From a virus, in IMG/VR virus record IMGVR_UViG_3300029787_000039, positions 25,694 through 59,154 of that record: DNA of 33,461 nt. One strand, written 5' to 3'. Within the stretch, counting starts at the first letter, position 1. The number at the start of each line of letters is the position of its first letter. The notes beneath the pieces were generated by a model. That model was not told the origin of the DNA and ran no database searches. It saw nothing but the letters and a program-made list of their open reading frames with translations. The position numbers and the translations under genes are program-made. Shown here one piece after another: positions 7,633 through 16,321 of the stretch.

Positions 7633-7974
7633 TCAGCCTACAAATGCAGTCAAAACACATCCATCAGTAGGACCAGATACACTAACAACACCATAGACAG
7701 GAACTCCAAGTTCCCCCATGTAAATGTCAGTTGCTTCATTGGCAGCTACTTGAAATTTAATTGCAGTACCTTCTGCTGTTTTATTGGTAATCTGCCTTTG
7801 TCCTTTAATTGAATAAGAACCAGCAGCCGTAGCCAATGCATGTACAGCCAAGATACGAGTAGTTGATGGTGTAGGGTTATCACCTGTACCATTACTACCT
7901 ACAGTCGTATCATCTTCTACATATGTAAGAACTGCATCTGCTGTTGCAATCCCGACTTTAATATTTGTTGTCAT
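7633..7974 (-). CDS. Small beta-rich structural protein, unknown
   Basis: The 113-aa product is rich in Thr, Ala, Val and Gly with no charged helices, suggesting a compact beta-fold (VGIATADAVLTYVEDD, VYGVVSVSGPTDGCVLTAFVG). It has a GGGAGTTATT ribosome site. It is the first gene after the capsid gene and the hairpin at 7995-8023, so it may be made in smaller amount than the capsid protein. A head decoration or head-completion role is plausible but unproven. Confidence 0.65.
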   Translation of the reverse strand: MTTNIKVGIATADAVLTYVEDDTTVGSNGTGDNPTPSTTRILAVHALATAAGSYSIKGQRQITNKTAEGTAIKFQVAANEATDIYMGELGVPVYGVVSVSGPTDGCVLTAFVG

Positions 7975-7994
7975 AATAACTCCCTTATAAGTAT

Positions 7995-8023
7995 GAGAGA
8001 GGTAGCATTACACTACCCCTCTC
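7995..8023 (-). terminator. Hairpin after the capsid gene (attenuator or partial terminator)
   Basis: Reading the minus strand, an 11-bp stem (GAGAGGGGTAG with CTACCTCTCTC, one G-U pair) closes a 7-nt loop TGTAATG. No U-run follows, so complete rho-independent termination is unlikely. It sits in the 59-bp gap after the capsid stop, where phages often reduce read-through or stabilise the abundant capsid mRNA. Confidence 0.55.
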
Positions 8024-8033
8024 TACCGTTAGA

Positions 8034-8951
8034 TTAGCCAGCGGAACCGAACCACCCACGCCAATCAGAGACACCGAAGCTATAACGCTCACGGGCTTTG
8101 AAACGAAGGTTTCCAGTATCAAAATCAGGCTCCATCTTAGTCTGAAGTGGAGAACGAACAAACATCTTTGTTCCATTCGGCACGTCAGTCTTTACAAACC
8201 ATGCATCAGTATCAGTGAAGCGACGGTTAATGAAGTAGCCTTCAGGGACCATACCCATGTTACGAATAGCATTGATAGCATTCGTGTTAGGGTTAGCCGC
8301 TGCAGCACTCGTTCCAGTGTTACCGGGGCTGCTGAGTACCTTGTCAGCAACGGCCCAATAGTCAACGGGAATGTGCAAAGAAACTACAGAAGCACCGATC
8401 AGAATACCACGATCATCTTTGATCTTCTGAGCAGTGGTTAGTGCAGTTTCAAGAGTTGCTTCTGATAGGTCAGACGCAGCCAAAAGGTTGGACTGATTAC
8501 CATCAGAAATAGTTGGATGAGCCGCAGAGAAGAATGCAGCACCGTCACCAATGGTATCAGAGAAACCATTGTTGTAGATGTTTGCAGCTTTCACCTGTTT
8601 GGTATTTGCCATTGCTCGTGCAAGACCTTTCGCACGAAGTTTAGCAAACGTATCATACAGGTTATCTTCCATTGCTTCTTCAGTAACAGCAAAGGCAAGA
8701 GCCACAGTCTCAGCCGTATAACGGGCCGTGTAGCTTTCCTGTGCGTCATCATAAGAAACAGCAGCACCTTCACCCTTAGTTGGTGCAGTACCGAAACCCG
8801 TGAAGAGTACTTCTTCTTCAAAGGCACGATCTGAGTTCTCAATTTCAAAGAGAGGCTCATGCTCATTATTAACCTCTCCATACTCCATTCCAAATACGGC
8901 ATTAAGACCGGGAAGGAGTTCTTTGCTAATACTAGCTCTATTAATAGCCAT
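8034..8951 (-). CDS. Major capsid protein (HK97-fold type)
   Basis: This 305-aa protein has the usual pattern of phage major heads: an N-terminal arm (ISKELLPGLNAVFGMEYGEV), an E-loop-like region with FGTAPTKGEGAAVSYDDAQ, a long helix AVTEEAMEDNLYDTFAKLRAKGLARAM, a Gly-rich segment with FFSAAHPTISDG, and an A-domain/C-terminal part with GYFINRRFTDTDAWFVKTDVP and RYSFGVSDWRGW. It is preceded by a scaffold-like gene and a 204-aa protein and followed by a hairpin. No protease gene is seen nearby and no N-terminal delta domain is obvious, consistent with a separate scaffold protein. Confidence 0.9.
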   Translation of the reverse strand: MAINRASISKELLPGLNAVFGMEYGEVNNEHEPLFEIENSDRAFEEEVLFTGFGTAPTKGEGAAVSYDDAQESYTARYTAETVALAFAVTEEAMEDNLYDTFAKLRAKGLARAMANTKQVKAANIYNNGFSDTIGDGAAFFSAAHPTISDGNQSNLLAASDLSEATLETALTTAQKIKDDRGILIGASVVSLHIPVDYWAVADKVLSSPGNTGTSAAAANPNTNAINAIRNMGMVPEGYFINRRFTDTDAWFVKTDVPNGTKMFVRSPLQTKMEPDFDTGNLRFKARERYSFGVSDWRGWFGSAG

Positions 8952-8966
8952 GATTAATCCTCCCTA

Positions 8967-9581
8967 TTATGCCGAAGAAGCCGTAGCCGTTACGTAGCGG
9001 TCACGGTGCATATTCAACCAGACTTCTACGATTGGATAAGCATCAGAATCCTTCTCATCAGGATACTTAGCTTTTCCAACGACTCGTACTTGCTTTTCGG
9101 ATTCAGCACCACTTGCACCATCAAGGTAATAACTGGATTGACCAGTAGTTGTATTACCAGATGAAGCAGTAGAACTGACAGTTACGTTATAGTTCTTGAC
9201 AATTGCCAACTCTGCAGCCGACAATGACAAGGACGCTTGAATGTAATAAGTCTGATTAGGATCAGTTATTACAAAGAATTTAATATCCGTGGCACTTACT
9301 CCCCCGTTCCAATAACGAGCGAATTTTTGCTCCCCGTTTTCAACATATTGACAACCCATGAAAACGCCAGAAGGTTTAAGCGTACCTGCAACATATGGTG
9401 TAATAGTTGCAAAGTTAGCTCCCGGCATTACCACTGGATCACCAGTGAAAATGTTGTTGGTGGGTGACTGAGCCTGACCAGTTGAAGTCAACGTGATCAT
9501 ATCGGTTACAGCCTCATTATTATAGTTACCACCTTTTTTACGAGCAGGAATGAAACCACGAAATGCTTTAGTAGTAGACAT
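8967..9581 (-). CDS. Probable capsid-associated (decoration) protein
   Basis: The 204-aa protein is beta-rich and Thr/Ser-rich, with KGGNYNNEAVTDMITLTSTG, FTGDPVVMPGANFATITPY, LKPSGVFMGCQYV and a C-terminal YPIVEVWLNMHRDRYV. It lies directly before the major capsid gene, has an AAGGAGATGAAAC ribosome site, and its gene is less AT-rich than the surrounding small ones, as is the capsid gene. Such pre-capsid genes often encode head decoration or cement proteins. No motif proves the role. Confidence 0.65.
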   Translation of the reverse strand: MSTTKAFRGFIPARKKGGNYNNEAVTDMITLTSTGQAQSPTNNIFTGDPVVMPGANFATITPYVAGTLKPSGVFMGCQYVENGEQKFARYWNGGVSATDIKFFVITDPNQTYYIQASLSLSAAELAIVKNYNVTVSSTASSGNTTTGQSSYYLDGASGAESEKQVRVVGKAKYPDEKDSDAYPIVEVWLNMHRDRYVTATASSA

Positions 9582-9606
9582 GTTTCATCTCCTTTTTATG
9601 TGGAGG

Positions 9607-10101
9607 TTAGTCCTGAAAATTAGGAACTCGACCTCTCGTTGTTACTGATTTACTTGTATTGGAGATTGGCATACGAGAGTCAGAGCTTTTCATCAATTGT
9701 GCATTTACTGCATCCATCATATCATTTGCTTTATTCTCGTAAAACTTTCTCCTAGCCTTTACCTTACCTGCTGGCATTTTAGCCAAAGCTAAGTCTCCAC
9801 GACAGACTGTACCAAGGTATCGGCCTTCTTCCCTTACGAAGGATGTAACAGCCATTTCAGGAACTTCATCAGGAGTTACGAAGACCCATCCTGCTTGTTG
9901 TTTCTTACCAACATTCGTGATGTCATCTTGACCTTTTAACGATATACGTATCCAACGAAGGGCCATGCCTTCATTGTCAAAACGTGCTTGTACCATATCT
10001 GGTATGGCGAGGGCATCGGGTTCCTCAAAGGTCCATTCTTCTTCTCTTAGATTTTGTTCTCTCAAGTTGTCACTACGTAGTTCATTTCGTGTAGTATTCA
10101 T
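9607..10101 (-). CDS. Conserved-looking head-module protein, unknown
   Basis: A 164-aa product with a charged N-terminus (LRSDNLREQNLREEEW), a central MALRWIRISLKGQDDITNVGKK and GWVFVTPDEVPEM, then VCRGDLALAKMPAGKVKARRKFYENKAND. The region from WIRI to the end of LAKMP looks like a folded domain. Its place between scaffold and decoration-type genes suggests a virion or assembly factor. I recognise the pattern as recurrent in marine phages but know no function. Confidence 0.65.
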   Translation of the reverse strand: MNTTRNELRSDNLREQNLREEEWTFEEPDALAIPDMVQARFDNEGMALRWIRISLKGQDDITNVGKKQQAGWVFVTPDEVPEMAVTSFVREEGRYLGTVCRGDLALAKMPAGKVKARRKFYENKANDMMDAVNAQLMKSSDSRMPISNTSKSVTTRGRVPNFQD

Positions 10102-10118
10102 TGTATTCTCCCACGCTG

Positions 10119-11042
10119 CTATTTGTAAACATCTGTATACTCACCTTCAGCTTGATTAACTTTAAGCTTTTCGGCAGCATACGTTTCAAGAGGTATATTC
10201 CATTTTTGAGCAAGTCTTAAATCTTCTTGCGAAAGTTTAACTTTGCTCCTAGAAGTCGGAGACGAGCGAGAGCCTCCCGACACCACTTGAGCAGGACTTG
10301 ACGTATTTTCCTGCACACGTTCTTTATCTTCTCCAAACTTTTGTGGAAAAGAGTTTCTAATTCTTTTATCAACTTCTGTATAAAAGTCTTGATCATTTGG
10401 ATTATATCCTTCTCCCTTTAGCTCTGCATCTATAGCAAGTGCAGCAGCCGTCATTACATTATCTTTTCCAAACCAATCATTATCAGCCGCCCATTCTTGT
10501 GCTTTTGGATCATTAGCTTGTTGTTGTGTTATTTGTGGTTGTGGTGCTAATGGTTGCTGTGGTGCTGGTTGTTGTGCTTTTTGTTGATCTTCTCTTTCAT
10601 ACTTTTGTTTTGCCATAGAAACACTTTTTAAATCGCCTTGTGCTTCATTTAACATTTCTTGTGCCTGAAGAACTTTTTCTTTATTTCCTTCATCAAAGGC
10701 TTCTAAATATACAGCCCTTGCAAGATCAATTTTATCCTCTAATTGTTTTTCAGAAGCATTGAGACTTAACTTATTCATCTCAGTAACTTCAGTACTTTTA
10801 GTATTTACAGCTTGTTTTAATTGTTCATTTTGCTGTCTAAGTATTTGAATTTCTTCTTCACGGTCTTTACGTTGCTTAACTAATTGCCGTATTCTTTTTT
10901 CAGCCCCTTTAGTTTCAATACCTTCTAATTCTGCAGGTTCTTCTTGTTTAGCTTCTACAGTCTCTTCAATTTCATATTCTACTTTAGCTTCCTCTTGGCC
11001 TTCTGGGATTTCTACGGTTCCCCAACCGTCATCTTTTGCCAT
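10119..11042 (-). CDS. Putative scaffolding protein
   Basis: I choose ATG at 11042 (MAKDDGWGTVEIPEG, 307 aa) because CGGAGAGAC lies just upstream. The N-terminus is very acidic, followed by a long predicted coiled coil (about residues 47-150: RQLVKQRKDREEEIQILRQ and onward), a Gln/Pro-rich linker (QQKAQQPAPQQPLAPQPQ) and a folded C-terminal part with KLSQEDLRLAQKWNIPLETYA. Acidic, coiled-coil, Gln-rich proteins two genes before the capsid gene are typical scaffolds. The short basic/helical C-terminus could be the capsid-binding end. Its own late promoter precedes it. Confidence 0.75.
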   Translation of the reverse strand: MAKDDGWGTVEIPEGQEEAKVEYEIEETVEAKQEEPAELEGIETKGAEKRIRQLVKQRKDREEEIQILRQQNEQLKQAVNTKSTEVTEMNKLSLNASEKQLEDKIDLARAVYLEAFDEGNKEKVLQAQEMLNEAQGDLKSVSMAKQKYEREDQQKAQQPAPQQPLAPQPQITQQQANDPKAQEWAADNDWFGKDNVMTAAALAIDAELKGEGYNPNDQDFYTEVDKRIRNSFPQKFGEDKERVQENTSSPAQVVSGGSRSSPTSRSKVKLSQEDLRLAQKWNIPLETYAAEKLKVNQAEGEYTDVYK

Positions 11043-11086
11043 TTTGTCTCTCCGTTGTTTACGATACAAACGATTTACGTAATATA

Positions 11087-11115
11087 ATTATAACATATTA
11101 TTAGCTATTTCCCAA
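11087..11115 (-). promoter_or_regulatory. Late promoter B (TTGGGA-N17-TATAAT)
   Basis: On the minus strand the -35 hexamer TTGGGA (11115-11110) is 17 bp from TATAAT (11092-11087). The predicted start near 11080 gives a leader of about 38 nt before the scaffold ATG. The element closely resembles the one before the holin-like gene, including the flanking ATTTGGGA and TATGT-TATAATTATATTA. Confidence 0.65.
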
Positions 11116-11116
11116 A

Positions 11117-11530
11117 TTATGTTAAATGAAAACTAGGATCAAGGTCTGTAGGATCATCTACTTTCATTATAATTTGATCATCAAACAATAAAATCATTCT
11201 AATATTCTGATAAAATAGTTTAGTTCCAGCATGTTTACCATAACATATATGATCTCCTACATTACACCAATTACCATTGGGAAACTTTTCTTTCTCTTTA
11301 TAAGCTAATTCTCCTAATTTTAATACTCTACCCACAGTAGTTAGATATGCCATATCATCTCTAGTTGAGTCTGGTATAAATATTCCACCTTTTGTTTTAC
11401 GCTTTACTGATACTGGTCTTACTAACACATGAAACCCCGGTAAATGCGGAAGGGTTATTGGATCTGCTATCTCTGCGCTATCAATCCACTCATCATTTTT
11501 TAACGCATTACCCATCTGTACTTGTTGCAT
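11117..11530 (-). CDS. Phage GroES-like co-chaperonin
   Basis: The 137-aa protein carries a Cpn10 fold signature: GFHVLVRPVSVKRKTKGGI, FIPDSTRDDMAYLTTVGRVL, then NVGDHICYGKHAGTKLFY and MILLFDDQIIMKVDD. TKGGIFIPDST corresponds to the mobile loop, whose hydrophobic tripeptide (IFI here) docks on GroEL. It is longer than host GroES (about 95 aa) by an N-terminal extension and a Trp/Cys-containing insert, as seen in phage versions such as T4 gp31. It likely adapts host GroEL for folding the capsid protein, fitting its place next to the scaffold gene. Confidence 0.8.
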   Translation of the reverse strand: MQQVQMGNALKNDEWIDSAEIADPITLPHLPGFHVLVRPVSVKRKTKGGIFIPDSTRDDMAYLTTVGRVLKLGELAYKEKEKFPNGNWCNVGDHICYGKHAGTKLFYQNIRMILLFDDQIIMKVDDPTDLDPSFHLT

Positions 11531-11531
11531 A

Positions 11532-11720
11532 TTAGTCCTCGCTATACGTCCTTTTCTTTATAAGAGTTGTTAAATTTTCTCTAGACCATTCTAGACCTTG
11601 TATAGAACCTACAAGTTGTCTATAATGAGCATAGTCTTCTGCAGCCCCTTGTCCAAGAGATACTTTTAATCTTTCAATTTCTAAGTTAAACTCTTGAATA
11701 ACTTCATCCCAAATTTCCAT
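11532..11720 (-). CDS. Small coiled-coil protein, unknown
   Basis: A 62-aa, mostly helical product: MEIWDEVIQEFNLEIERLK, then GAAEDYAHYRQLVGSIQGLEW and ENLTTLIKKRTYSED. The IERLKxxLxxGxAxDYAxYRxxVGxIxGL pattern is familiar from many tailed phages near the head genes, without a known function. It ends one base before the co-chaperonin start, so the two are probably co-translated. Confidence 0.7.
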   Translation of the reverse strand: MEIWDEVIQEFNLEIERLKVSLGQGAAEDYAHYRQLVGSIQGLEWSRENLTTLIKKRTYSED

Positions 11721-11725
11721 TGGAA

Positions 11726-11905
11726 TTAAAGAGAAGCTTTCCTAGTGCTTTTTTTAGGATTAGGCATTTCATAAGATTCCTTATCCCATTCATTTAGAGA
11801 GCTACGCATACTGCGTCCACCCCAAACACCTTGTTTAAATGGATTACCAAAACCTTTAGAATTAACTTTTACATGTTCTGGATAACCCTTACCTTTCTTC
11901 ATCAT
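11726..11905 (-). CDS. Small basic protein, unknown
   Basis: I choose ATG at 11905 (MMKKGKGYPEHVKVNSKG, 59 aa) because GGAGAAAACC lies just upstream; a longer frame to 11932 has no such site. The gene overlaps the end of the portal gene by 17 bp. The product has WGGRSMRSSLNEWDKE and a basic tail KKSTRKASL. No domain recognised. Confidence 0.6.
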   Translation of the reverse strand: MMKKGKGYPEHVKVNSKGFGNPFKQGVWGGRSMRSSLNEWDKESYEMPNPKKSTRKASL

Positions 11906-14477
11906 TGGTTTTCTCCTTTTTCCTATTTTCACTATCTAATTCTTTTTGACTTTCTACTGCCATTTTAGAAAGTGTTTGTAATGCAATCATTTCTTTGTCT
12001 CGTTGATCTAATTGTTTTTCTCTATTTAAATCTTTTAATAACTTGTCTATAGTTTTTCTGCCTTCAGCACTTAACTTCTCTTCTTCTATACCAACCTTGG
12101 CAAGAATGTCCATAATTTTTAATTCTTTTTTAGCTTCTCTATCTGCTTCTGCTTTTTCTTTCTTAAACTTATCAGTAGCTCCTGCTTTTAGAATATCAAG
12201 TATTTGTTCATTCTCTTCAAGTTCAAGCTTCTTATTCTTTAGTTCCATCTCAGCCGCTTGTACTGCTGTATCTGATTGCAGTTTCTGTTGTTGCAACTTA
12301 ACCTTCTCTTGCTCAAGTCCAACAAGCTGTTGTTCTGGAGTAGGTTGTTGTGGCTGTTGATTAGCTTGCATAACTTGTTGTGCAGCTTGTGCCATAGCCA
12401 TTTCAACTGCTCTAGGATCTTGTGCTTGTTCTGGTGGAATCTGTTGCATCATCTGTTCAGTAACACCATTCATTTGCTCTTGATACTTTAACACAGAATG
12501 TTCTTGTATATTAGATTGAATTACAGGTGTTATACGTTGCATTATTGGATTAGCACCGTTAGCTGGATCTTGTAAATACATAGTCTTAACCTGTATATGA
12601 GCATCATGATTCTGACCGGGAAAAGCAGCAATCGGTAATCCTTTAGTAGCTGCCATAATATCAGAGACAGGATCAAGAGGCCGTGCTTCAATTTTAGGCG
12701 GTAGTATTTGCTCAAGATTTGGCATATTAGCAGCATGAAGAATTGTTCTATTTAATGCTTCAATGTTAAACATTCCCGGTGGAGATTGTTGTGCCATTTG
12801 CAAAGCCATATTTGCCAACATCATACGATGGGCATTAGAAGGAATATTAGGATCAGAGACAGGTACAATATCTACACGTCCATCAAAGTCAGCTTTAAAA
12901 ATATTACGATCTTCAAATGGTACTTCATACGGATATTCTTCTGGCAGATAATCATAATCTATTTGTGCCAGTATTTTAAATTCATCTCTTTGTGACTTAT
13001 GTAATCTTTTATGTATTGCCGTAAAAAATTTACTAGAGGCTTCTAATAAAGCCATCGTTGTTCCAACGGGTCCATAGGAGGCAGCATCAGAGACTATCTG
13101 TTCCGTGCTATCTGCAAAACGCTGTCCTGCAGCGGTTACAAATTGTAGCATCTGGTAGAGCGTTTGGGAAGGCTCTTTATAGGGCAGGGGAACTATTGCC
13201 CTAGATAAATCAATACCAGTAGCTTCAACCTCCTTGAACTCGCCGGGGGCGATAGGATCGTTGTCTCCAACCATCCTCACTCCTTTAGCCTTAAACCCTC
13301 CCGGTAAATTGGCGAACTGCCCTGCATCAATCAGGGAGCGCATTGCTGCGGTTGCCGACATGGTAAGATTACCAAGGAAATGAATTAGGCCCAATCCATA
13401 GAATCCAAAGCCCGGTACAAACCTGTAATGAACGAAATGACTTCGTTTCTCTTTGTTTGGATCGTCCTGCTTGTAGTTTCTACGAATACTTAAAACTTCT
13501 CTTGACTGTTCCTCTACTGTAACAATATAAGGAAGAGGTGTTTCACTATCTTCAATATCAAGATAACAGTGTTGTTCTAACAATACATATTGTGGATCTG
13601 TATCATAAGAAGGAGACAGTCCAAGAATAGTATCCATCTTACTTGCAAAAGGTGTAATACTTAATTGCTCTGGAGATGGTAGTTGCATTTCTTTATATAC
13701 TCCTGACATCATATCTTTCTGTATTTCTACAGGACTACGATAGATAACATGAGTATACCGATCCGCATTTCGCAGATCAGTTGCATAGTAAGACACATAA
13801 AACTGGTCTATAGGAATAAACTCAGAAGAGGGTCTTTTCAATGTTGAATTATAATAAACCTTTTTAAATGCAGAACCTATTAAAGGGAGATGAAAAAGCA
13901 TTCTTTCAAACTCTTCAAAGTATTCTGGCATCTGTTCTGTAAGCTGATAGTTCATAAAATTTTGAACTCTATTAGCTTGCATTTCTTTATCAGGTGTTGC
14001 CTTACCTAGTATATTAGCTTTTACTGGTCCTAATGGTGGAAACAATTCTTGTGATGCTTTGGATTGAAACTTAACAGCCGACTCAATCAATAAGGGATGT
14101 ACTGCTGTACATGCTCCTTCAAAAGGTTCAGACCCCTCTTGAAGTTTAAGACCCAATAAATCAAATCCCCGTTCAAACATAGACTCCCATTCAGCACGAC
14201 TATCTTTATCTGCTGTATAGTTATCAATAACAGTCGAAGCAATGTCACCTAGATCTTCAGGTTCAAGAGTATCTGTAAGATCTCCATACCATTCTATTAT
14301 TTCTTCTGACCCTTCCATTTCAGCTTGTGCAAAATCAACAATAACTCCACCATCTTCAGGATCAATTTCAATACTAACACCTGATTCTTCTACAGGCATA
14401 GGTATAACATTCATACCTGTTTCTGATTCTGCAAATTGATTTCCAATTGAATCGTAGGGATTACGCTCAGTAGCCAT
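11889..14477 (-). CDS. Portal protein (P22-type family)
   Basis: The 862-aa product has a portal-like body: RAEWESMFERGFDLLG, FEGACTAVHPLLIESAVKF, PDKEMQANRVQNFMNYQ, then the wing and stem with LPLIGSAFKKVYYN, FIPIDQFYVSYYATDL and a Gly-rich GFYGLGLIHFLG. Residues about 655-860 form a long Gln- and Lys-rich coiled coil that probably makes the internal barrel seen in P22-type portals. The length is in the range of long-barrel portals. It is followed downstream by assembly genes and shares a TAATG junction with the upstream 614-aa gene. Confidence 0.85.
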   Translation of the reverse strand: MATERNPYDSIGNQFAESETGMNVIPMPVEESGVSIEIDPEDGGVIVDFAQAEMEGSEEIIEWYGDLTDTLEPEDLGDIASTVIDNYTADKDSRAEWESMFERGFDLLGLKLQEGSEPFEGACTAVHPLLIESAVKFQSKASQELFPPLGPVKANILGKATPDKEMQANRVQNFMNYQLTEQMPEYFEEFERMLFHLPLIGSAFKKVYYNSTLKRPSSEFIPIDQFYVSYYATDLRNADRYTHVIYRSPVEIQKDMMSGVYKEMQLPSPEQLSITPFASKMDTILGLSPSYDTDPQYVLLEQHCYLDIEDSETPLPYIVTVEEQSREVLSIRRNYKQDDPNKEKRSHFVHYRFVPGFGFYGLGLIHFLGNLTMSATAAMRSLIDAGQFANLPGGFKAKGVRMVGDNDPIAPGEFKEVEATGIDLSRAIVPLPYKEPSQTLYQMLQFVTAAGQRFADSTEQIVSDAASYGPVGTTMALLEASSKFFTAIHKRLHKSQRDEFKILAQIDYDYLPEEYPYEVPFEDRNIFKADFDGRVDIVPVSDPNIPSNAHRMMLANMALQMAQQSPPGMFNIEALNRTILHAANMPNLEQILPPKIEARPLDPVSDIMAATKGLPIAAFPGQNHDAHIQVKTMYLQDPANGANPIMQRITPVIQSNIQEHSVLKYQEQMNGVTEQMMQQIPPEQAQDPRAVEMAMAQAAQQVMQANQQPQQPTPEQQLVGLEQEKVKLQQQKLQSDTAVQAAEMELKNKKLELEENEQILDILKAGATDKFKKEKAEADREAKKELKIMDILAKVGIEEEKLSAEGRKTIDKLLKDLNREKQLDQRDKEMIALQTLSKMAVESQKELDSENRKKEKTNDEER

Positions 14478-16321
14478 TATATATTCATTCCATAAGGATT
14501 ATTATAATAAGATGTAGTACTTGAGGTATCGTCTGGATCAGGTGCAGGTCTATAACCTAGCCTTCTGTATATTTCATCTGTACTTAAATCAGGATATATT
14601 TGTTTTTGTAAAGAAACTAAATATGGATTAGGCGTTGCTGAATAAAAAGGAGTAGTCTTTTGATTTTCAAAATAATCTGCCATACTAAATTCAAAAGGTT
14701 CAGTTGTACCTCCATCCTCTCTATAAACAACACCACCCATACTACGGTTTTCTCTTTGTACTCTATCTAGTGCTTCTCTATCTCTTTTACTAATTGCTGC
14801 TAATGCGGCTTGGGGATCTGTTGGTCCTCTAAGGGCGGCAGCTATACTAGAAAGAAAATCACTTACTGCTGTACTTGACGCTTCTTTTTCTTTTGCTTTT
14901 GTAGTAGTTGGTGTTACTCCTAGAGCATCATAACTAATTTGCCCTCTACGGTCAGCTTCAGTTTGATCTTTACCACCAAGAGAAGGAGTTGCTCTTGAAA
15001 GATCTGGCCCCATAACTATATCTTCCATTCTTTGACTTTCAGTAGCTTTTGCATTTTCTGCTGCTATTGCGGCTGCTGCTAGATCTGCTGAAGTTATTGA
15101 TCCTAAATCTACTCTATCAGGATCATATGTAGGATCACCTACTTCATAAGCTTGTGATCCCGGTCCACCAACACCTTCATAAGATCTAAAATCTGCATCT
15201 GTTAGTGAAGACAAACCAGTTGTACTAGGAGCATCTGGAGCTACAAAACCTAAATCTCTACTTAATTGATCTGCAGTAGCGGCTCTATTAGCTGCTTCTC
15301 TTTCGGCTTCTTCACGGGCTATAGCATTACTAAGCATACCATAATAGCCTTCTTCATCTATTTCATTAGGATTTTTATTTGCTAATTCTGCTGCAACTTC
15401 TTCAACAGTCTTTCCTTCTTTTTTAGCTTTATCTTCTAACTCTTTAGCATAAGCTCTCATTGATGGAGAATCATAGGGATCTGCTTTAAATTTACCACCA
15501 CTGAATAGTCCTCCTAAAATTGGATCATATTCACCAATAGCCATTCTGGTTAAACCGCCTCCCGGTCCTCTTCCTGTTAAGGCTCCCATTACTAAACCTT
15601 CTGGTGTTACGCTTGTCAAGCCTTTAGCCATATCTGTTAAAGCACCAAAGCCTGATTTTATTCCTGAACCTATTTCGCCCATACCTACTTCAAAAGCATC
15701 TGGTCCTGAGTAACTAAAATTACCGTCTTTATCTACCGTAACATTTACATCTAGTCCATTGTACATTGCATCCATTTCTATTTGATCAGCTTTAGCTTGA
15801 GCATTTGCTTGGACACTATCATCAACTAAACCAAAATATCCTGAACCAACTAAATCATTATAGCCAACTTCATCTGTAACATCTTTACCTGTTCCATCTT
15901 TAACCTGCGGATCGCCTGTATCAGGATTAATACCAGCATATAAATCTTGTGAAGGATCATATTCATCACCCGGTAATCTACCTTGTTCATCAGGTCCAAA
16001 TGATATATCAAAGCCGTCTGTAGCAGCAGGACCAGTATTAGGACTTCCTACTTCATCTACCGTTTGGTCTGTTGCCGCTGCTGCTGCACTTGCCGCCGCT
16101 GCCGCAGCCGCTGCTGCTTCTTCATCTCTTTCTTGCTGTGGTGATTTATCTTCTCCTTCTCTACCGCTGATTGTATTATCCGTCTTACCACTACCATTAT
16201 CATCATTGTCACCATCACTACCAAAGCAGCAATGCTGAAGCTCATATTCATTGAAGTAGTTTAACCACGGCTGTTTAGCAGGGCCATCATTCCACATTTG
16301 TTTTTTAAATTCTTTCAACAT
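14477..16321 (-). CDS. Acidic Ala-rich 614-aa protein, unknown (possible internal virion protein)
   Basis: The product has an acidic low-complexity N-terminus with a run of ten Ala, a Ser, then five Ala (about residues 69-84). A Gly-rich centre (SVTPEGLVMGALTGRGPGGG) and several Ala/Glu-rich helices follow. Near the C-terminus is a Gly-Gly motif RSMGGVVYREDGGTTEPF, resembling motifs in the small basic virion proteins. It lies between the acyltransferase and portal genes, and an AGGGTGAACA site precedes its ATG at 16321. It could be an ejected core protein. The gene overlaps the end of the acyltransferase gene by 17 bp. Confidence 0.6.
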   Translation of the reverse strand: MLKEFKKQMWNDGPAKQPWLNYFNEYELQHCCFGSDGDNDDNGSGKTDNTISGREGEDKSPQQERDEEAAAAAAAAASAAAAATDQTVDEVGSPNTGPAATDGFDISFGPDEQGRLPGDEYDPSQDLYAGINPDTGDPQVKDGTGKDVTDEVGYNDLVGSGYFGLVDDSVQANAQAKADQIEMDAMYNGLDVNVTVDKDGNFSYSGPDAFEVGMGEIGSGIKSGFGALTDMAKGLTSVTPEGLVMGALTGRGPGGGLTRMAIGEYDPILGGLFSGGKFKADPYDSPSMRAYAKELEDKAKKEGKTVEEVAAELANKNPNEIDEEGYYGMLSNAIAREEAEREAANRAATADQLSRDLGFVAPDAPSTTGLSSLTDADFRSYEGVGGPGSQAYEVGDPTYDPDRVDLGSITSADLAAAAIAAENAKATESQRMEDIVMGPDLSRATPSLGGKDQTEADRRGQISYDALGVTPTTTKAKEKEASSTAVSDFLSSIAAALRGPTDPQAALAAISKRDREALDRVQRENRSMGGVVYREDGGTTEPFEFSMADYFENQKTTPFYSATPNPYLVSLQKQIYPDLSTDEIYRRLGYRPAPDPDDTSSTTSYYNNPYGMNI

